64,000 nt of DNA from Luidia sarsii (taxonomy: Eukaryota > Echinodermata > Asteroidea > Paxillosida > Luidiidae). Positions within the stretch are counted from its first letter, which is position 1, and the number at the start of each line of letters is the position of its first letter. The DNA lies in contig OX465103.1 in NCBI GenBank assembly GCA_949987565.1, positions 549,045 through 613,044 of the forward strand. The letters are read 5' to 3'. The notes beneath the pieces were generated by a model, which was not told the DNA's origin, ran no database searches, and saw only the letters and a list, made by a program, of their open reading frames with translations. Made by a program: the position numbers and the translations under genes. Below, piece by piece: positions 1 to 11,329 of the stretch.

Positions 1-46
1 TTTTATGTTTTTGTGGATTTTCTTTTGATTGTTTTTTGCCGTATAG

Positions 47-96
47 GAACTATCGACCTTCCCCTTGGTCCAGAGAAGATTGGGGATCAAACATTG
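47..96 (+). CDS. Exon of the unrecognised gene (partial gene, 5' exon in window)
   Basis: A 50-base exon follows a T-rich tract ending in AG at 45-46 and ends before gtgagt at 97. It starts with two bases of a split codon and ends in phase 0. It encodes TIDLPLGPEKIGDQTL. It is short, so it rests on splice-site quality and phase agreement with the next exon. Confidence 0.55.
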
Positions 97-2051
97 GTGA
101 GTAATATACAAAAATGCTGCAAACTGTTTACTGACTAAACTGGCCCGAATGTTTTGATCCTAGCAGGACCTTTCTCTCTGCCTTTGAGAAAGGTCCTGCC
201 AGGATTGAAAGTCAGGCATCTCAAGCCCTCTATATTTTACAGAAAATTGAAATAAGAATATGAGTCTTTTTGTAGAGGATTTCAGACAAGATACAGCACA
301 TTTTAGCACTGATGAAAAAGGCGATGATAGTTGGAATCCAGCAGTCTTCTGACAACGGGCAGAGTACACACTGCCCGAAATATTGAGTTACTGGGTCTTT
401 TCAGAGCCACACTCCATCTCACAAGAGATGATTTAATTGAAAAAATTGGCAAAAAAACATTGACTGGACCGGGACTTGAACCTGAGACCTCTGGACTAAT
501 GTACCAGTGCTCTCCCATCTGAGCTATCCAGCCCTTAGATGGTGGTATCCCAAATAGTCAACTAGTCTTAAGAGATTGCTCAAAACTGTCACAAATGGAG
601 GGGATGCCCCATGAGGTCCATGAATTCTCAGACAGGAATAGATTGGCAAAGACGAACAATTGCCTGAATTGGATGAATCACATTCCTGGTTCTATGAGGT
701 TATATGTTTTCTGCCCTTAGATGGTTCCCAGCAGACACCCTACCAAGGGGAGCTTTGAGCGCAAGGAGGTTTTCAGGTGCAGGACAGACTACCGGGTGTT
801 GTCGGCCAATCATGAGCTGAACTGCAGTCTGGTGGAACTCAGACCTCTCAAACGTGAGCCAGTAGAGATGAATATTCAGTATCCACCATGCCTGCCTTCC
901 CCGACAACATCTCAGCCCCAGTCACCTTTAAAGCGCCCAGTTCACCTGTGTTGCAAGTGACTTTTATAATTTTCCTCTATGCTTGCCGGGGCTCTAGGTT
1001 AAATCTCAAATCCGATTGTGGAGACTGTTATTTGTTATGAGAAAGGTCCTGCTAGGATCAAAACCTTAGGCCCTCTAACTTATACAGTTTTTTGTATCTA
1101 CTTATCTTAATTTCCTAAAATTGAGCTTTAACCAATGATAGTCTTTCTAGTTGTAGCCATTTAGTTGAGAATTCAAAGGTTTTTTTCTCCTTTACTTAAT
1201 TGCTATTTCCTCTCTTTTCCCAGTCAAGAAACATCAGTTCCAGGTGCATCTGAGTGACAAGCTGTGCTGTATTCTGGGCGACCGGATTTACTCGGGTCGG
1301 ATCCGACAAATTCTTGGCGTGCCGGTATCAGTGGAGCCCCACCAAGCGGCCATCGGGACACAGGTGAGGGGTGGGGTGACCTTCGTTCATAGCACGACCT
1401 TTCTGTGGGGCAGATTGACATTGACAGATCGTGACAGATAAGAAGGGGAATGAGGTAGAATGATGGATGGAGACAGACGATGGATAGAGACATAGATAGC
1501 AAGGAGGGAGGGGATCGAAGAAGGGAAGATCAAAGGGAAAGAAATGTTAACAAGAGATGGTTCCAAGGGCTGGATAGCTCAAGGAGTAAGAGTGCTGGTA
1601 CATTACACCAGAGACCTCCAACTCAAGTCCAATCAGACTACTTTGCCATTTTTCATTCTCAAAAGTAAGAGGGCCTGACGTTTTGATCCTGGCAGGACCT
1701 TTCTTGAGAAGAATGAAGAATGAAGGGTAGGGATTAACAAGGGAAACTTCTTCCAAAGTTAGAGGCCATGATTATTCCATGACATTTCTACCAGACAGTA
1801 GGAAGATATTGGAGTGGATATTTCTTTGATTCTGTCATCAGACGATACCTGAGGCCATCCAAGAGGCCCTGGGCCTGAGGGTCTGGCATCGGCCTCTCCT
1901 GCCTCTCTTCCTGCACTGGCACCAGGTCAGTCTGCCCAAGTGGTACCTGGACCGCAACGTGACCATCACGGCGCCCCCACCGGGCTACTTCACCCAGGCC
2001 CTGGAGAGACTTGGTTTATCCGATGGGGCAGCGATGACGACAACGAGGTGA
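47..2051 (+). CDS. Unrecognised conserved-looking protein, C-terminal four exons
   Basis: Four exons join with matching phases: 47-96, 721-853, 1224-1363 and 1842-2051, giving about 177 codons and ending in TGA. Every junction is GT-AG. The phase-1 donor at 853 (CTCAAAC then gtgagc) joins the exon at 1224 to read RPLKLKKHQFQVHLSD, whereas reading on through 960 runs into a stop. The protein has alternating hydrophobic and basic stretches (KLCCILGDRIYSGRIRQILG), then a Trp/His-rich segment (LFLHWHQVSLPKWYLDRN) and a short acidic-to-neutral tail. I see no transmembrane segment, zinc site or catalytic motif. I cannot name the family. The ATG at 721 begins an exon, but the frame is open into the upstream exon, so it is probably an internal Met. 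The gene extends left of the window. Confidence 0.7.
303..430 (+). mobile_element. Penelope-like terminal fragment with hammerhead-like stem
   Basis: It shares ttggaatccagcagtct and the gagtt...cttttcagagccac order with 61388-61470. It contains CTGACAA, a 7-bp stem CGGGCAG/CTGCCCG, then GAAA. No reverse transcriptase or GIY-YIG coding is present. The Penelope assignment is inference. Confidence 0.45.
461..535 (-). repeat. tRNA-derived SINE-like segment
   Basis: The minus strand shows an A-box-like TAGCTCAGATGGGAGAGC and B-box GGTTCAAGTCCC in tRNA spacing. It is fused to gtcaatgttttttt-type tail sequence and directly to the Penelope-like fragment at 303-430. Mismatched stems argue against a functional tRNA. 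Confidence 0.6.
721..853 (+). CDS. Exon of the unrecognised gene
   Basis: The acceptor ctgcccttag ends at 720. The exon is 133 bases, starting in phase 0 and ending after one base of a Leu codon at a strong gtgagc donor. It encodes a basic, Arg-rich segment ending NCSLVELRPLK. Confidence 0.7.
1224..1363 (+). CDS. Exon of the unrecognised gene
   Basis: The acceptor ttttcccag ends at 1223 and the donor gtgagg starts at 1364. The exon has 140 bases (2 + 46 codons). It encodes KKHQFQVHLSDKLCCILG followed by a segment containing RIRQILGVPVSVEP. Confidence 0.75.
1567..1636 (+). repeat. tRNA-derived SINE-like segment (diverged)
   Basis: ggctggatagctcaagg and aactcaagtcc are decayed A and B boxes of the same family. 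A GTCCTGCTAGGATC half-copy follows at 1670-1710. Confidence 0.5.
1842..2051 (+). CDS. Terminal exon of the unrecognised gene
   Basis: The acceptor gtcatcag ends at 1841. Seventy codons including TGA at 2049-2051 encode a Trp-containing hydrophobic stretch and a Pro-rich turn (ITAPPPGYFTQALERLGL). A splice from the GAG at 2046-2048 using gtgacc is conceivable, so the terminal position is likely but not certain. Confidence 0.7.
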   Translation, partial: TIPEAIQEALGLRVWHRPLLPLFLHWHQVSLPKWYLDRNVTITAPPPGYFTQALERLGLSDGAAMTTTR

Positions 2052-2298
2052 CCAGGAATCACTGGGATACTGGATTGACTGACACAGCATTGACCGACCA
2101 ACTGAGGCCCTTTATGAATCCATGGATCAGGCTCTGGCTCAGGCTCCGTCTCCGTCTCCGTCTGACAAAACCTTAAAATCCAAATTTTGGGTTGTCGCCG
2201 AATTTTGAAGGTTTGTTGGCTTGATAAGTATGGAGTATTCACCAAGAAACTGGGGCCAAACGCTTGTTTGTAGATGCCTGTGGCATTATAACAAGTAA

Positions 2299-2304
2299 AA
2301 TAAA
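2299..2304 (+). terminator. Candidate poly(A) signal AATAAA
   Basis: AATAAA lies about 250 bases after the TGA at 2049. A second AATAAA is at 3229-3234. Either could serve the left-hand gene. No transcript evidence is available. Confidence 0.35.
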
Positions 2305-2675
2305 TATGACCGAAACCTGAGATCCAGCCTAAGGCTTCATTTTGTAAATCGGTATTAGTATTCTGCGTGATGAATTCGCACAACACTGTTTCAGGAAAAT
2401 ATCAACTGCAGTGGCTTGCTGCATACAAGCAGACTGAAGCTAGCCCCACCTTGGACCACACCATCACCACAGATCCAACGGTCAAACCCAACGGTTTGAA
2501 GCTATCCATGTAAAGAGTGGCCGAATCTAAACCACAGCCACACTCTCCATACCAGAACAGCACGCCATCTGCATAAATGATGGAGAAAAGACAGCCATGC
2601 CTGTGATTGTTGTCCATCAAGTTCAGACTCTTCACCATATTGTGAAGGACTGGCCACATACAACGCTTCAATGGA

Positions 2676-3110
2676 GATATAGAAGGAGGGAGAGGAGGGG
2701 GATGAGGATGGAGAGGAGGAGGGGAGAAGGAGAGGGGAGGAGGAGGAGAGGGGAGGGGGAGAAGGAAGAGAAGGATAGGTTGAAGGAGGGAGAGGAGGGG
2801 GATGGGGATGGAGAGGAGGGGAGAAGGAGAGAGTAGGAGAAGGAGAGGGGAGGGGAGGAGGAAGATAAGGGTGGGTAGAAGGAGGGAGAGGAGGGGAGGA
2901 GGATGGAGAGAAGGAGGGGAGAAGGAAAAAGTGGGAGAAAGAGGAGATGGGAGGGGGAGGAGGAAGAGAAGGGTAGGTAGAAGGAGGGAGAGGAGGGGAA
3001 TGAGGATGGAGAGAAGGAGGGGAGAAGGAGATAGTAGGAGGAGAGGGGAGGGGGAGGAGGAAGAGAAGGGTGGGTAGAAGGAGGGGAGGAGGGGAGAAGG
3101 AGAGACTGGC
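2676..3110 (+). repeat. Purine-only GGA/GAGG satellite
   Basis: About 430 bases of A/G with almost no pyrimidine are built from degenerate ggagagga and gagaaggag units. Higher-order copies of about 110-190 bases recur with gatgaggatggag. A caacgcttcaatggag segment lies on both sides (2667-2682 and 3118-3133). Confidence 0.9.
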
Positions 3111-3129
3111 CGCATACAACGCTTCAATG

Positions 3130-5085
3130 GAGGTTTTCAGTGGGCTGGAAGGAAACAATGAAGGACTCCCTTGCCTTGTCGTCTTCCCAGACTTGGCCCC
3201 TTAGTCTATGTGTAATTCAAGGACTCTTAATAAATTTTCCTTCATTTATGACAGTTTAGAGATTTGTGTCTTCCTCTCATGACCCTCTTTCCCTCATTTT
3301 CTTTCTAAGCATTATAACATCTATTTTGAAAAAATGGCAAAGAAAACTTTGACTGTTCTGCTTTCCATACCTCATTGTGCATAGTATGCGCTGCAGTGTT
3401 GGTTTGAATATGACATGCATTGTATTTTTGATTACATAAGAAACTGGCTTTAAAATTAAGGAAGTAAATATTCACCTGGCAATGGCATTCTTTCTGGAGG
3501 TCGTTCCTGCTGATGCTATGCATATTCATGAACACTCTTTACTCTGATTGGCCAACGTCAGAGTGTAGACTATACATGAATATGCATAAACATGATGTAT
3601 TGACAACTGGCCAATCAGACTAAGGGACCAGCAGAATGAGGTTTGTGAGAAGACTGCCGCTGCTGATGAATATAACCTGCCTGAAATTAAACATTGTGGA
3701 GAACACATTAATCAATTAAAGTGCCTGACGTTTCGATTCTTTCAGGACCTTTCTTAAAGGGGCATTTTAGTCAGGAAGCAGTTTGCGAAAATGATTGTAC
3801 TGTTTTTCTTTTCTTTCTTACTTTTTACTCTGATTGTTAACATTTGACTGAACTTGACAATCCGATCCTAGCAGGACCTTCCTCAAGGCTAGACCACTGC
3901 CTTTGAGAAGTTCTGCTGGTTCCCAAATGCCAGACATTTTAACCTTTTTGCAAATATCTTTGCATATAATAATTAAATTTGATATGCAAAAATGTTGCAA
4001 ACTGCTTACTGACTAAAATGACTAAAATTTGGGTCATTTTAGCGAAACTTCATAAATTAGGAGGGACTGGCATTTCGATCCCTGCAGTGCCTTTCCCAAA
4101 GGTCCTGCTAGAATCTAAAATTTATGACTCTTTAAATTTGAAAGGAAATTAATAGAAAACTGCCTACTGACTAGACGGACCTTAAATACACATGTGCAAA
4201 GCACCTTTCTAAAATGCAAAAAGGTTTGGGACCTTGTTAGAATTGGAACCACAGCCCTGCTAGCAAAAATTGTTTGTCATGAGGGAGTGACTGTGTAGTT
4301 ATTGTATATTTTTATCTTCTTTTCATCAAATCACCAAACAAGAAGAAAAAAGTCCTTCCATCACTTTACCCCATCAGAAAACTAAATGGAAGATTGATTA
4401 ACTTGACGATGACAGTTTACAGTCAAAGCTTGGAACGTACACACACAAATCATAAAAGAAATGGCCATTTTCCCTTTCTGTTTCCCAGTGCAGCAGACGA
4501 AATAAAAGAGCCCATTATCTACCCTGTGTTTCCAAGAGATATTTAGTCAGTTGAGATCTGAATTAATCTTAGAATAGACGATTAGTCCTCAATCACATCA
4601 GTCCATTCATCTGTAACTAGCCACGAACAAAGATTGTGCTATTATTAAAAGCAGGCGTATTTTTCTCTTATTCTTCTTTGAAGTGTGCCGAGTTTAATGC
4701 ACTCAAATGTTCAACCCACATCTTAAGAGGTCACGTGGTCGCAGTTATTTTTGGCTTTTCTTTGTGTGTTCTGCCTGAGCTGGTTTTATGGACATACATG
4801 CAGCAGAGCTGGGCTATAAATCAGACATGCTGAATGAGCCATGTGCATGGGAATTGAGGCCTGTATAGATGTACATGCACGGCGCATTACCGGCTTGAGA
4901 TAGTGGAGGTGCATCTAGAATATCCACCTGTGCTTAGCATACCTCTTATGCCTCGATCATAACGAGTCCCATGAGACAAGCTGGATGGATCTGTAATGGA
5001 CAAAGAGATGATTTCTTACCCTCCCCTAATTATTCCTTTCTTCTAACGAATCTTGCCGTGTGCTTAACAGATAGGGAAACAAATA
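3130..5085. other. Intergenic DNA with mobile-element debris
   Basis: No supported gene. It holds an inverted repeat (3517-3588), diverged GTCCTGCTAGGATC foldback fragments (3720-3770, 3855-3945, 4060-4110) and the TTGCAAACTGCTTACTGAC segment that accompanies them. Confidence 0.6.
3517..3588. repeat. Inverted repeat with CCAAT-containing arms
   Basis: tatgcatattcatg (3517-3530) is inverted at catgaatatgcata (3575-3588). A second pair, ctgattggcca (3543-3553) and tggccaatcag (3608-3618), overlaps it. Confidence 0.7.
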
Positions 5086-5640
5086 GAGTAATATGCAAAT
5101 TGTTTTGCAAACTGCTTGCATCCTTAAACGACAAAAATAATCAGAATGCAAATCACAAAAATTAGGAGGGAATGACATTTCAATCTGACTAGGACCTTGC
5201 TCTGAGGCAGAAGGCTTCTACTTCTGCAGATTCCCAAGAAGAGGGGGGTTGGGGTCTGGGGGTTGGGGTCTGGGGGTTGAGGTCTGGGGGCTGGAGGTTA
5301 GGGGTTGGGGGCTGGGGGCTGGGGCTGGGGGTTGGGGGCTGGGGGCTGGGGGTTGGGGTCTGGGGGTTGGGGGCTGGGGGTTGGGGGCTGGAGGTTGGGG
5401 GCTGGGGGCTGGGGGTTGGGGGTTGAGGCTGGGGGCTGGGGGTTCTTTTGTGGAGTAATATGCAAATTGTTTTGCAAACTGCTTGCATCCTTAAACGACA
5501 AAAATAATCAGAATGCAAATCACACTTCTGCAAATTCCCAAGAAGAGGGGGGTTGGGGGTTGGGGTCTGGGGTTTGGGGGTTGATGGTTCTTTTGTGGAG
5601 AGAGGAGGAAGAAAAACAGGTCTAACACATTTCCAACAGT
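5086..5640 (+). repeat. Compound tandem duplication around the G-rich tract
   Basis: The segment beginning agtaatatgcaaattg (5088-5158) recurs at 5454-5523. The flank cccaagaagaggggggtt occurs near 5233 and 5540, and ttcttttgtggag near 5443 and 5590. A third, G-tract-less end (tttgtggagagaggagg) appears near 6270. Confidence 0.8.
5240..5445 (+). repeat. G-rich heptamer minisatellite (GGGGGTT/GGGGGCT)
   Basis: Runs of five Gs separated by CT, TT or TCT occur for about 200 bases, a strong G-quadruplex pattern on the plus strand. A shorter copy is at 5545-5585. Confidence 0.9.
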
Positions 5641-6760
5641 GTCCATTACATTGCACCTAAGCCATGTTCATTTACAAGCATGACATTTTACTAATGATGT
5701 CAAAACACATTAATTTCTGTTAGGCAACTCGCTGTGCACTGTATAAGATACATGATGAGCCAAGAAAATGGAGGGCAGTTCGCGGGTACCACTATTTTCT
5801 GAAATTGTCCACAAATGTCACAAATTAACTCAAGGTAGTGGTTCCTGATCCCTTGCAGCCTGTCTACATGCCAGAGCAACGCCCAAGGTCAATTATGACA
5901 TCGCTGCATTCTGATACTCATTGCCATGGCTGGTGATGCTGCCAATAGGCGCTGCGCATATCATTAGCTGCTTGGCGACTGCCGAGGCTCGTTGCCATGG
6001 CAATGGTGTGTGAGGGATAATAGTGGCACCAGGTACCAGCAACACAAAATCGCTGCGTAAATTGCACCGGCTGGGCAGAACCGGGGAAGTATTAAGAGCT
6101 GAGATCTCAAGGAGACAGTTCCATGTTTATTTCTGCAATATAAGTTGACCAGAGCATCTACACTAATCACAACTCCTCATTGCCATGCTATATTCTTTCC
6201 ATGCCAGTTAAGTGCTGCGTTACCTTTAAAGCTTCCAATTGCACAAGTCTTCGCACACATTGTAATTAGTTTGTGGAGAGAGGAGGATAAAAAATAGGTC
6301 TTACACATTTCCAACATGACTCACCCTTGGTGGGCAAACTGAAAATGCATTTGCATATTTATACCAAAACAAGTCCTCAATTTACTGGATTTGAAGCCAG
6401 ACGAGTTGAAGGACCTGACATTTTGATTCTAGCAGGCTAGTATTTTAGTAAGTCCTTGGACGAAACAGGCATCAAGGAGTTCTGCATTAATGAGGAAGGC
6501 AATGATCTGGCTCTCAGCATAAGATTTATGTATTTGTAAACAGAATAGTGAAGTAAGTATATTTATAATGATAGAATCATAACATATGTTGTTATAATAA
6601 GTACGGTATACATCATCCTAGTAAGCAACCTAGTTTACAGTTTCGTATATTTTCGTTGGGCTAGCCGTATAGGATTTGCATTTGAATGAAATCACTGAAT
6701 CGTGCAAGGTGTGGCGGTATGTCCAAGCCACTGGCCGATTTCGCAGCAAGCAGCACAGAC
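5640..6760. other. Intergenic DNA, no supported gene
   Basis: It contains an RFX-like X-box palindrome (5991-6004) and a diverged foldback fragment near 6410-6510. No coding exon is supported. Confidence 0.5.
5991..6004. promoter_or_regulatory. X-box-like RFX palindrome
   Basis: gttgccatggcaat matches 13 of 14 positions of the RFX consensus GTNRCCNNRGYAAC. A related half-matching ttgccatggc lies 70 bases upstream. Function is inferred from the motif only. Confidence 0.35.
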
Positions 6761-6769
6761 GCTAAATTT

Positions 6770-6956
6770 TCAGGAAAGTGTAGAAATGTAATCTCTTATA
6801 TAGACTCTTTCAGATATCCCACAAGACTCGATAATATATAGACCAGCCCAGAAATGAGAAAGCAACAGAAGACCGAGCCTGCATAGCAAGGAGACCATCC
6901 CAATCCCCCAGATGAACGCAAAGTACACGTTTCCCAGTCCAAACTTAATCTGCACA
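6770..6956 (-). CDS. Possible terminal exon of a membrane protein
   Basis: Reading the minus strand, ttctgtgttgtgcag at about 6957-6971 makes a good acceptor. The following frame encodes IKFGLGNVYFAFIWGIGMVS and then a second hydrophobic stretch (LGLLLLSHFWAGLYII) before a TGA. The two hydrophobic blocks with a charged break look more protein-like than neighbouring chance frames. I recognise no family and see no partner exon, so this could be chance. Confidence 0.2.
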
Positions 6957-7009
6957 ACACAGAATAAAGTCATTAAAATTTAAAGACCCTATACCGAGAG
7001 CTCACCCGT

Positions 7010-8300
7010 GCCATGCTTGCCATCGAAGTTCGGTGTTCCCCAAATGTATTGTATATTTTGTTTGTTTTACAGGTTGGGTGGATTAAAAGGGGGTAGACTG
7101 CATATCTGAAGGGAGGCGGCAATGAAAATAATTTATTCGCGTTTGAGGGTCGAATTAGATTTAGAGAATAATACCTACCACTACAGTGTTATAAACTTTC
7201 CGCGTAGCTACGCTGGTAAGTGGTAGGCGGTGGACGGGGCCGACCACCACGAGTAATTTCCGTCCACCACTCCTGGTGAAAAACAATGCTTCCGACCGGC
7301 ACTGACGTGTTCACCCGATTATTAACCCAATCTATGTTTGGTTTCGGTAGCCAAATAAATTGTACTTTTTTGAAGCGTAACCATCTCGCTAATAAGTAAT
7401 AGTTCTGGAAGTTCCGATAAGGATTGAGTAGCGCAGCGTGATCGTAGTCGTAACTCGTATGCAGCCATGTGGTCGCTGTGCACGTGCAGACGTGTTGTGT
7501 CATGTCACATGTGCAGCGCGTAGGCTGGTTTCGGCCCTACTGCTCCTGTAATGTCACTATGGCTTTACCTAGAGGCGGAAACCACATCTAGACTTGCCAA
7601 CCTCGCTAACGTCGCGAAGGGAAATCGGTCGTAACTAAAAATAATACGCTACTTTCATCGTTTGTCTCCAAATGTTGTTTCCGCGTAGTTTAATATTATT
7701 CCCTTCGTCATTAATTTTGATAGTGGTATGAATAGAAAGAAGAGAATACAGGCTTCAATTTGAGGGAATAACTGACAAATTGGACAGCGGTAGAAAAACG
7801 CTAGTTTGACTCTTTGTTTTTCTACGTCATTTTGGCTCGATCTACTGCGGCCGCACGGAGCGATTTTGCAATTTTCCGATATCTCAAGAAATGAATGAAA
7901 AATCCTTCTCAAATTTTGTAGAAATCTAGAAAATACACTTTGGTTGACCGCGAAACTTGAAACATCGCTAGTATAACTGTAATTAACATCAGTTTATTTG
8001 TTAGAATACAACTGTAAGGGCTGGCGAAAGTCTACTAATCATTGCACCCGTACTGAATGCACACACATTCAATTGAAATATGTACATTATTCTTCAAGTT
8101 TTGTTGTTTACTTTACTTGTTTACTAATGATTTATACATTGAACATGACTAACAACAAAACTTGCAGTAAAGTTAATTTTTAATTTACCGGTAACAATTC
8201 ATGTAATACAAGTTTTGTTGCTATCATTTTTACCGCAGCCGCTAATTGCGAGGCTTCGTTCACGAGAACTTCTTGTTGGTGAAATTTGAACCACCACTAA
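7010..8300. other. Unassigned single-copy-looking region
   Basis: Roughly 1.3 kb has few dispersed repeats and locally more CG dinucleotides (7190-7620). It could be a promoter or 5' region of an unseen gene, but no exon can be supported. Confidence 0.3.
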
Positions 8301-11095
8301 AAAAGCTATAACCATGGAGGAAGGAAATCCTCCATGCTATAACACCGATACCTAGAACTTTCGCTGCAACAACTGGTTTTGTAATTAATTAATTTGAAGC
8401 ATTTGGGGGTTTTAAATGCGAGTTCTATAGTGAGCAAAGCCCTAACCTTATGACTAGTACTCACTTTGTATATTTCTCTGCTGAAGAGCAAAGTCAAGCT
8501 CATTTTCTTTCAAACTCTGCTCAGCAGCCCTGCACATTACAATGAGCTCCTCGCCTGATGACGTCAACACCATACAGAAATCTCACCCAGGATCGGCACA
8601 GGCAATTAGTAGTGCAGGCTTTTACTAGGCCTACTCCAATAAAAAAAACCACATAAAGCAATACATGCTTCAACTCCTTTCTATTGCCTTGATTACAACG
8701 CAGTAACAGACAGGACGTCAGGACCCGATGAAATGCCACACCGATAGCGAGTGAAGGCTACGAGAAAACGGTGTCTTCTCCAAAAGGTCAAGATGGCAAC
8801 TGATGGCTGTACCTGAGATGTAGAGGGAGGGTTGGTGGGAGAGACTTAATAAGCAGACATACTGGCAACTTGGGCTGATAATGCAGGTTAGGTTCTTTGT
8901 TGTAGCATGGTTAAAGTTCAGTCTTTTTTTTCTTTTCAAAGAAATACAGACCAAAGTTGGAGGCTGAGCCAAAGTTTTGGGATAGGGCCTTAGACTCAAC
9001 TTAAATAAGCCCAACCCTATTTAGAAATACATGTATGTGTATGGTGGTTTTCAACACCAAGGAGTATCAATGTACGCTTCTTCACATCAATCCTTGCCCT
9101 ACACAATGTAACTGTATGTAGCATCGCATGCTACTGCAATAGGAGTGTCTGGGCCAATATGAAAGGGTTCCTTCAATTTTCTTGTGCATGGTTGGTAGTA
9201 GGGGAATTTCCTGGATGTTTGGTTTACAGTAGTGTTGGCTGAAAAATACTAGTTGACCATTTGGGGAGGCCACCATCTAAGGTCTGGATAGGTCAGATGC
9301 TACCACATGAAACCAGGTCATGGGTTCAAATCCAGTCAAAGGTTTCTTTGACAATTTTCAAAAGTACTTAATATGCCAATATCAACATTTGGAGGGCCTG
9401 ATGTTTCGATCCTAGCAGGACCTTTCTCAAAGGCAGAATGACATGGACAAAACAAATAGGACAGACAGAGGACAAAGGGGATAGCTGGTAGAGTGAGATC
9501 AAATGGAAGGGGAGGGGTTTGGGTAGGGATTAATAAGTAGTGGAAAGGGGGAAACCATTTTAAATTTTCAAGACAGTACAAAATACAAGGAGTGAGGAGA
9601 CTGATATTGTGGTACCATTGTATTTGAAATGTGCTACAGCTACACTTTCTTATTCTTTCTTTTTCATTGTTCACGAAATGACAAATTACAAGTTCATATT
9701 AAACAGACTACCATTAAAACCAGACATGCGTATAATACATAACTGCGGTCCTTAATACAAAGATTCCTGACCAAGGATGACACCTTTTTTTAGTTTTCTT
9801 ATTATTTTTTTTTTAAAGATATTTATAGACGAGGTGGTGGTGAGTTAAGGAGGTACAACGGAATCATAGTCTTGTTCATAGTCAAAAGTTTACTAAGCCA
9901 TTCAAAGCATTTCTGCTTTTATTCAATGTGTTCAAAATATCAATCCCTCAGTCAATTTTCAGATGAAAATTGTCGGTAGTGTGGCTGTGAGATCGTTGGC
10001 CAGTGAAATGGACCAGAATGAGGACACGTTGCTTTATGCGGATGTCGTCTATTAAGGTTTTTGAATCAACAGAGACAGCCACACAGCAACGAGTTCAGCA
10101 AACAGCAGTTTAAGGGCAGCTGCCTCAAAAGCCAATTTAAAACGTTTCACGAAAATAACCGACAACAATCATTTGAATCAATAACGCCCCTTTACAAAAT
10201 GCTGTAATATTGAAGGGGGAATTTCCCACTATTGTTAGCTGCTGACCAAGGCAATATGGCTATCGTGTGCTGAGACCCCTTCACCAATCACTCTAATTAC
10301 TCATTTTCTACTCGTTTTTAAGTGTTCTTTTGGTAGCATTTCAAACAGTGACTTGCAGTTGGTTTATACATAAAGCGATAGCATTGGTCCATGGCTAAAA
10401 AGCTCCAAGTATAACTACAGTACATACATCCTGAACAAAGGTAATCTTTTTTTAAAGTAACATTCAGAAAAAAACCTGTACAAATCTCACTTGGTTGAAA
10501 ATAAGGGTATGATTGCAAAAACTGTCTGATTGGCAATTGAGAGGAATTGCAAACTACTCCTGGAACATAGATATAATGTGATTTCTTTTTGGCGTTGAGG
10601 AAAATGCAATTCACTAAGGGTTTACCGTACTCAACGTAATAAGCAGCGTGTGCTCAGTTAGTACAGTAAGTGACTATTACGTCGACTCGGGCAAAGCCTG
10701 AGGGGGGAGGGAGGGAGGTGTTGCAATCCTGTGAACTAGGAGTCATTCTTTTAGCCAATGCCTGGGCTGACATAGTAGAGGCAACTCAAAGCCTAACCAA
10801 TGGCTTAAGATGGACTTCAAGTTCACATAGTGAGTAGTGCTGGTGGTCAATGCCATATGGTCAGACCTGAAAGAATCGGTAGTCTGGCCAATACAGAGAA
10901 GTGAACGTTTTGATGACAGTGCAGTGAGCCAATGTAGTCTCTACTCCAGCCCTTTTTACTACTTGTTTCTGCGCAGTGCAAGCACACAGGCCCATACATG
11001 TGTACGTCCTGGCCAATCAGTGAAATACAGGAGTTAAGTGCTTTTTTAACCAAGGGATTCCACCAACACTTCCTAAGTGACTTATCACACTAACC
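8300..11095. other. Intergenic DNA with repeat fragments
   Basis: No supported gene. It includes a SINE-like tRNA segment (9279-9342) followed by a GTCCTGCTAGGATC-family half-copy (9390-9440). Confidence 0.5.
9279..9342 (+). repeat. tRNA-derived SINE-like segment (diverged)
   Basis: A ggtctggataggtcagatg A-box region and ggttcaaatcc B-box are followed by gtcaaaggtttctttg, the shared 3' flank of the family. Confidence 0.5.
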
Positions 11096-11325
11096 AGTGC
11101 TCAATTCATAGAGCTGCTTAAGCACCGAAGCTTGCGTAAGCACATGTCATGCTTCATAAGATCAGCTTGCTGGCCAAAACTCCACTTGCTTCTCGCTCAA
11201 GTAAAGAATAGTGGAACACAAGTCAAAAGCAAGTGACATCACATCGCAATGTGGGTTTCTAAATTCTGGCTTCACAATACTTTTTTATGCTTTTCTCGCT
11301 TAAGCGGCTCTATGAAAATGGGGCC
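11096..11325. mobile_element. MITE-like element
   Basis: Terminal inverted repeats ttcatagagctgcttaagc (11105-11123) and gcttaagcggctctatgaa (11298-11316) enclose about 190 bases with no coding capacity. The target-site duplication is unclear. Confidence 0.6.
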
Positions 11326-11329
11326 AGGG

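Noticed and set aside
461..535. Functional tRNA gene
   Set aside because: Stem mismatches, joined mobile-element flanks and several related decayed copies point to a SINE.
721..960. ATG at 721 as the start of an independent 79-codon gene
   Set aside because: The ATG is at an exon boundary, an upstream exon joins in frame, and the internal gtgagc donor at 854 gives a longer spliced frame.
2402..3158. Ser/Pro/Leu-rich frames on the minus strand
   Set aside because: They are translations of the purine satellite and have no conserved sequence.
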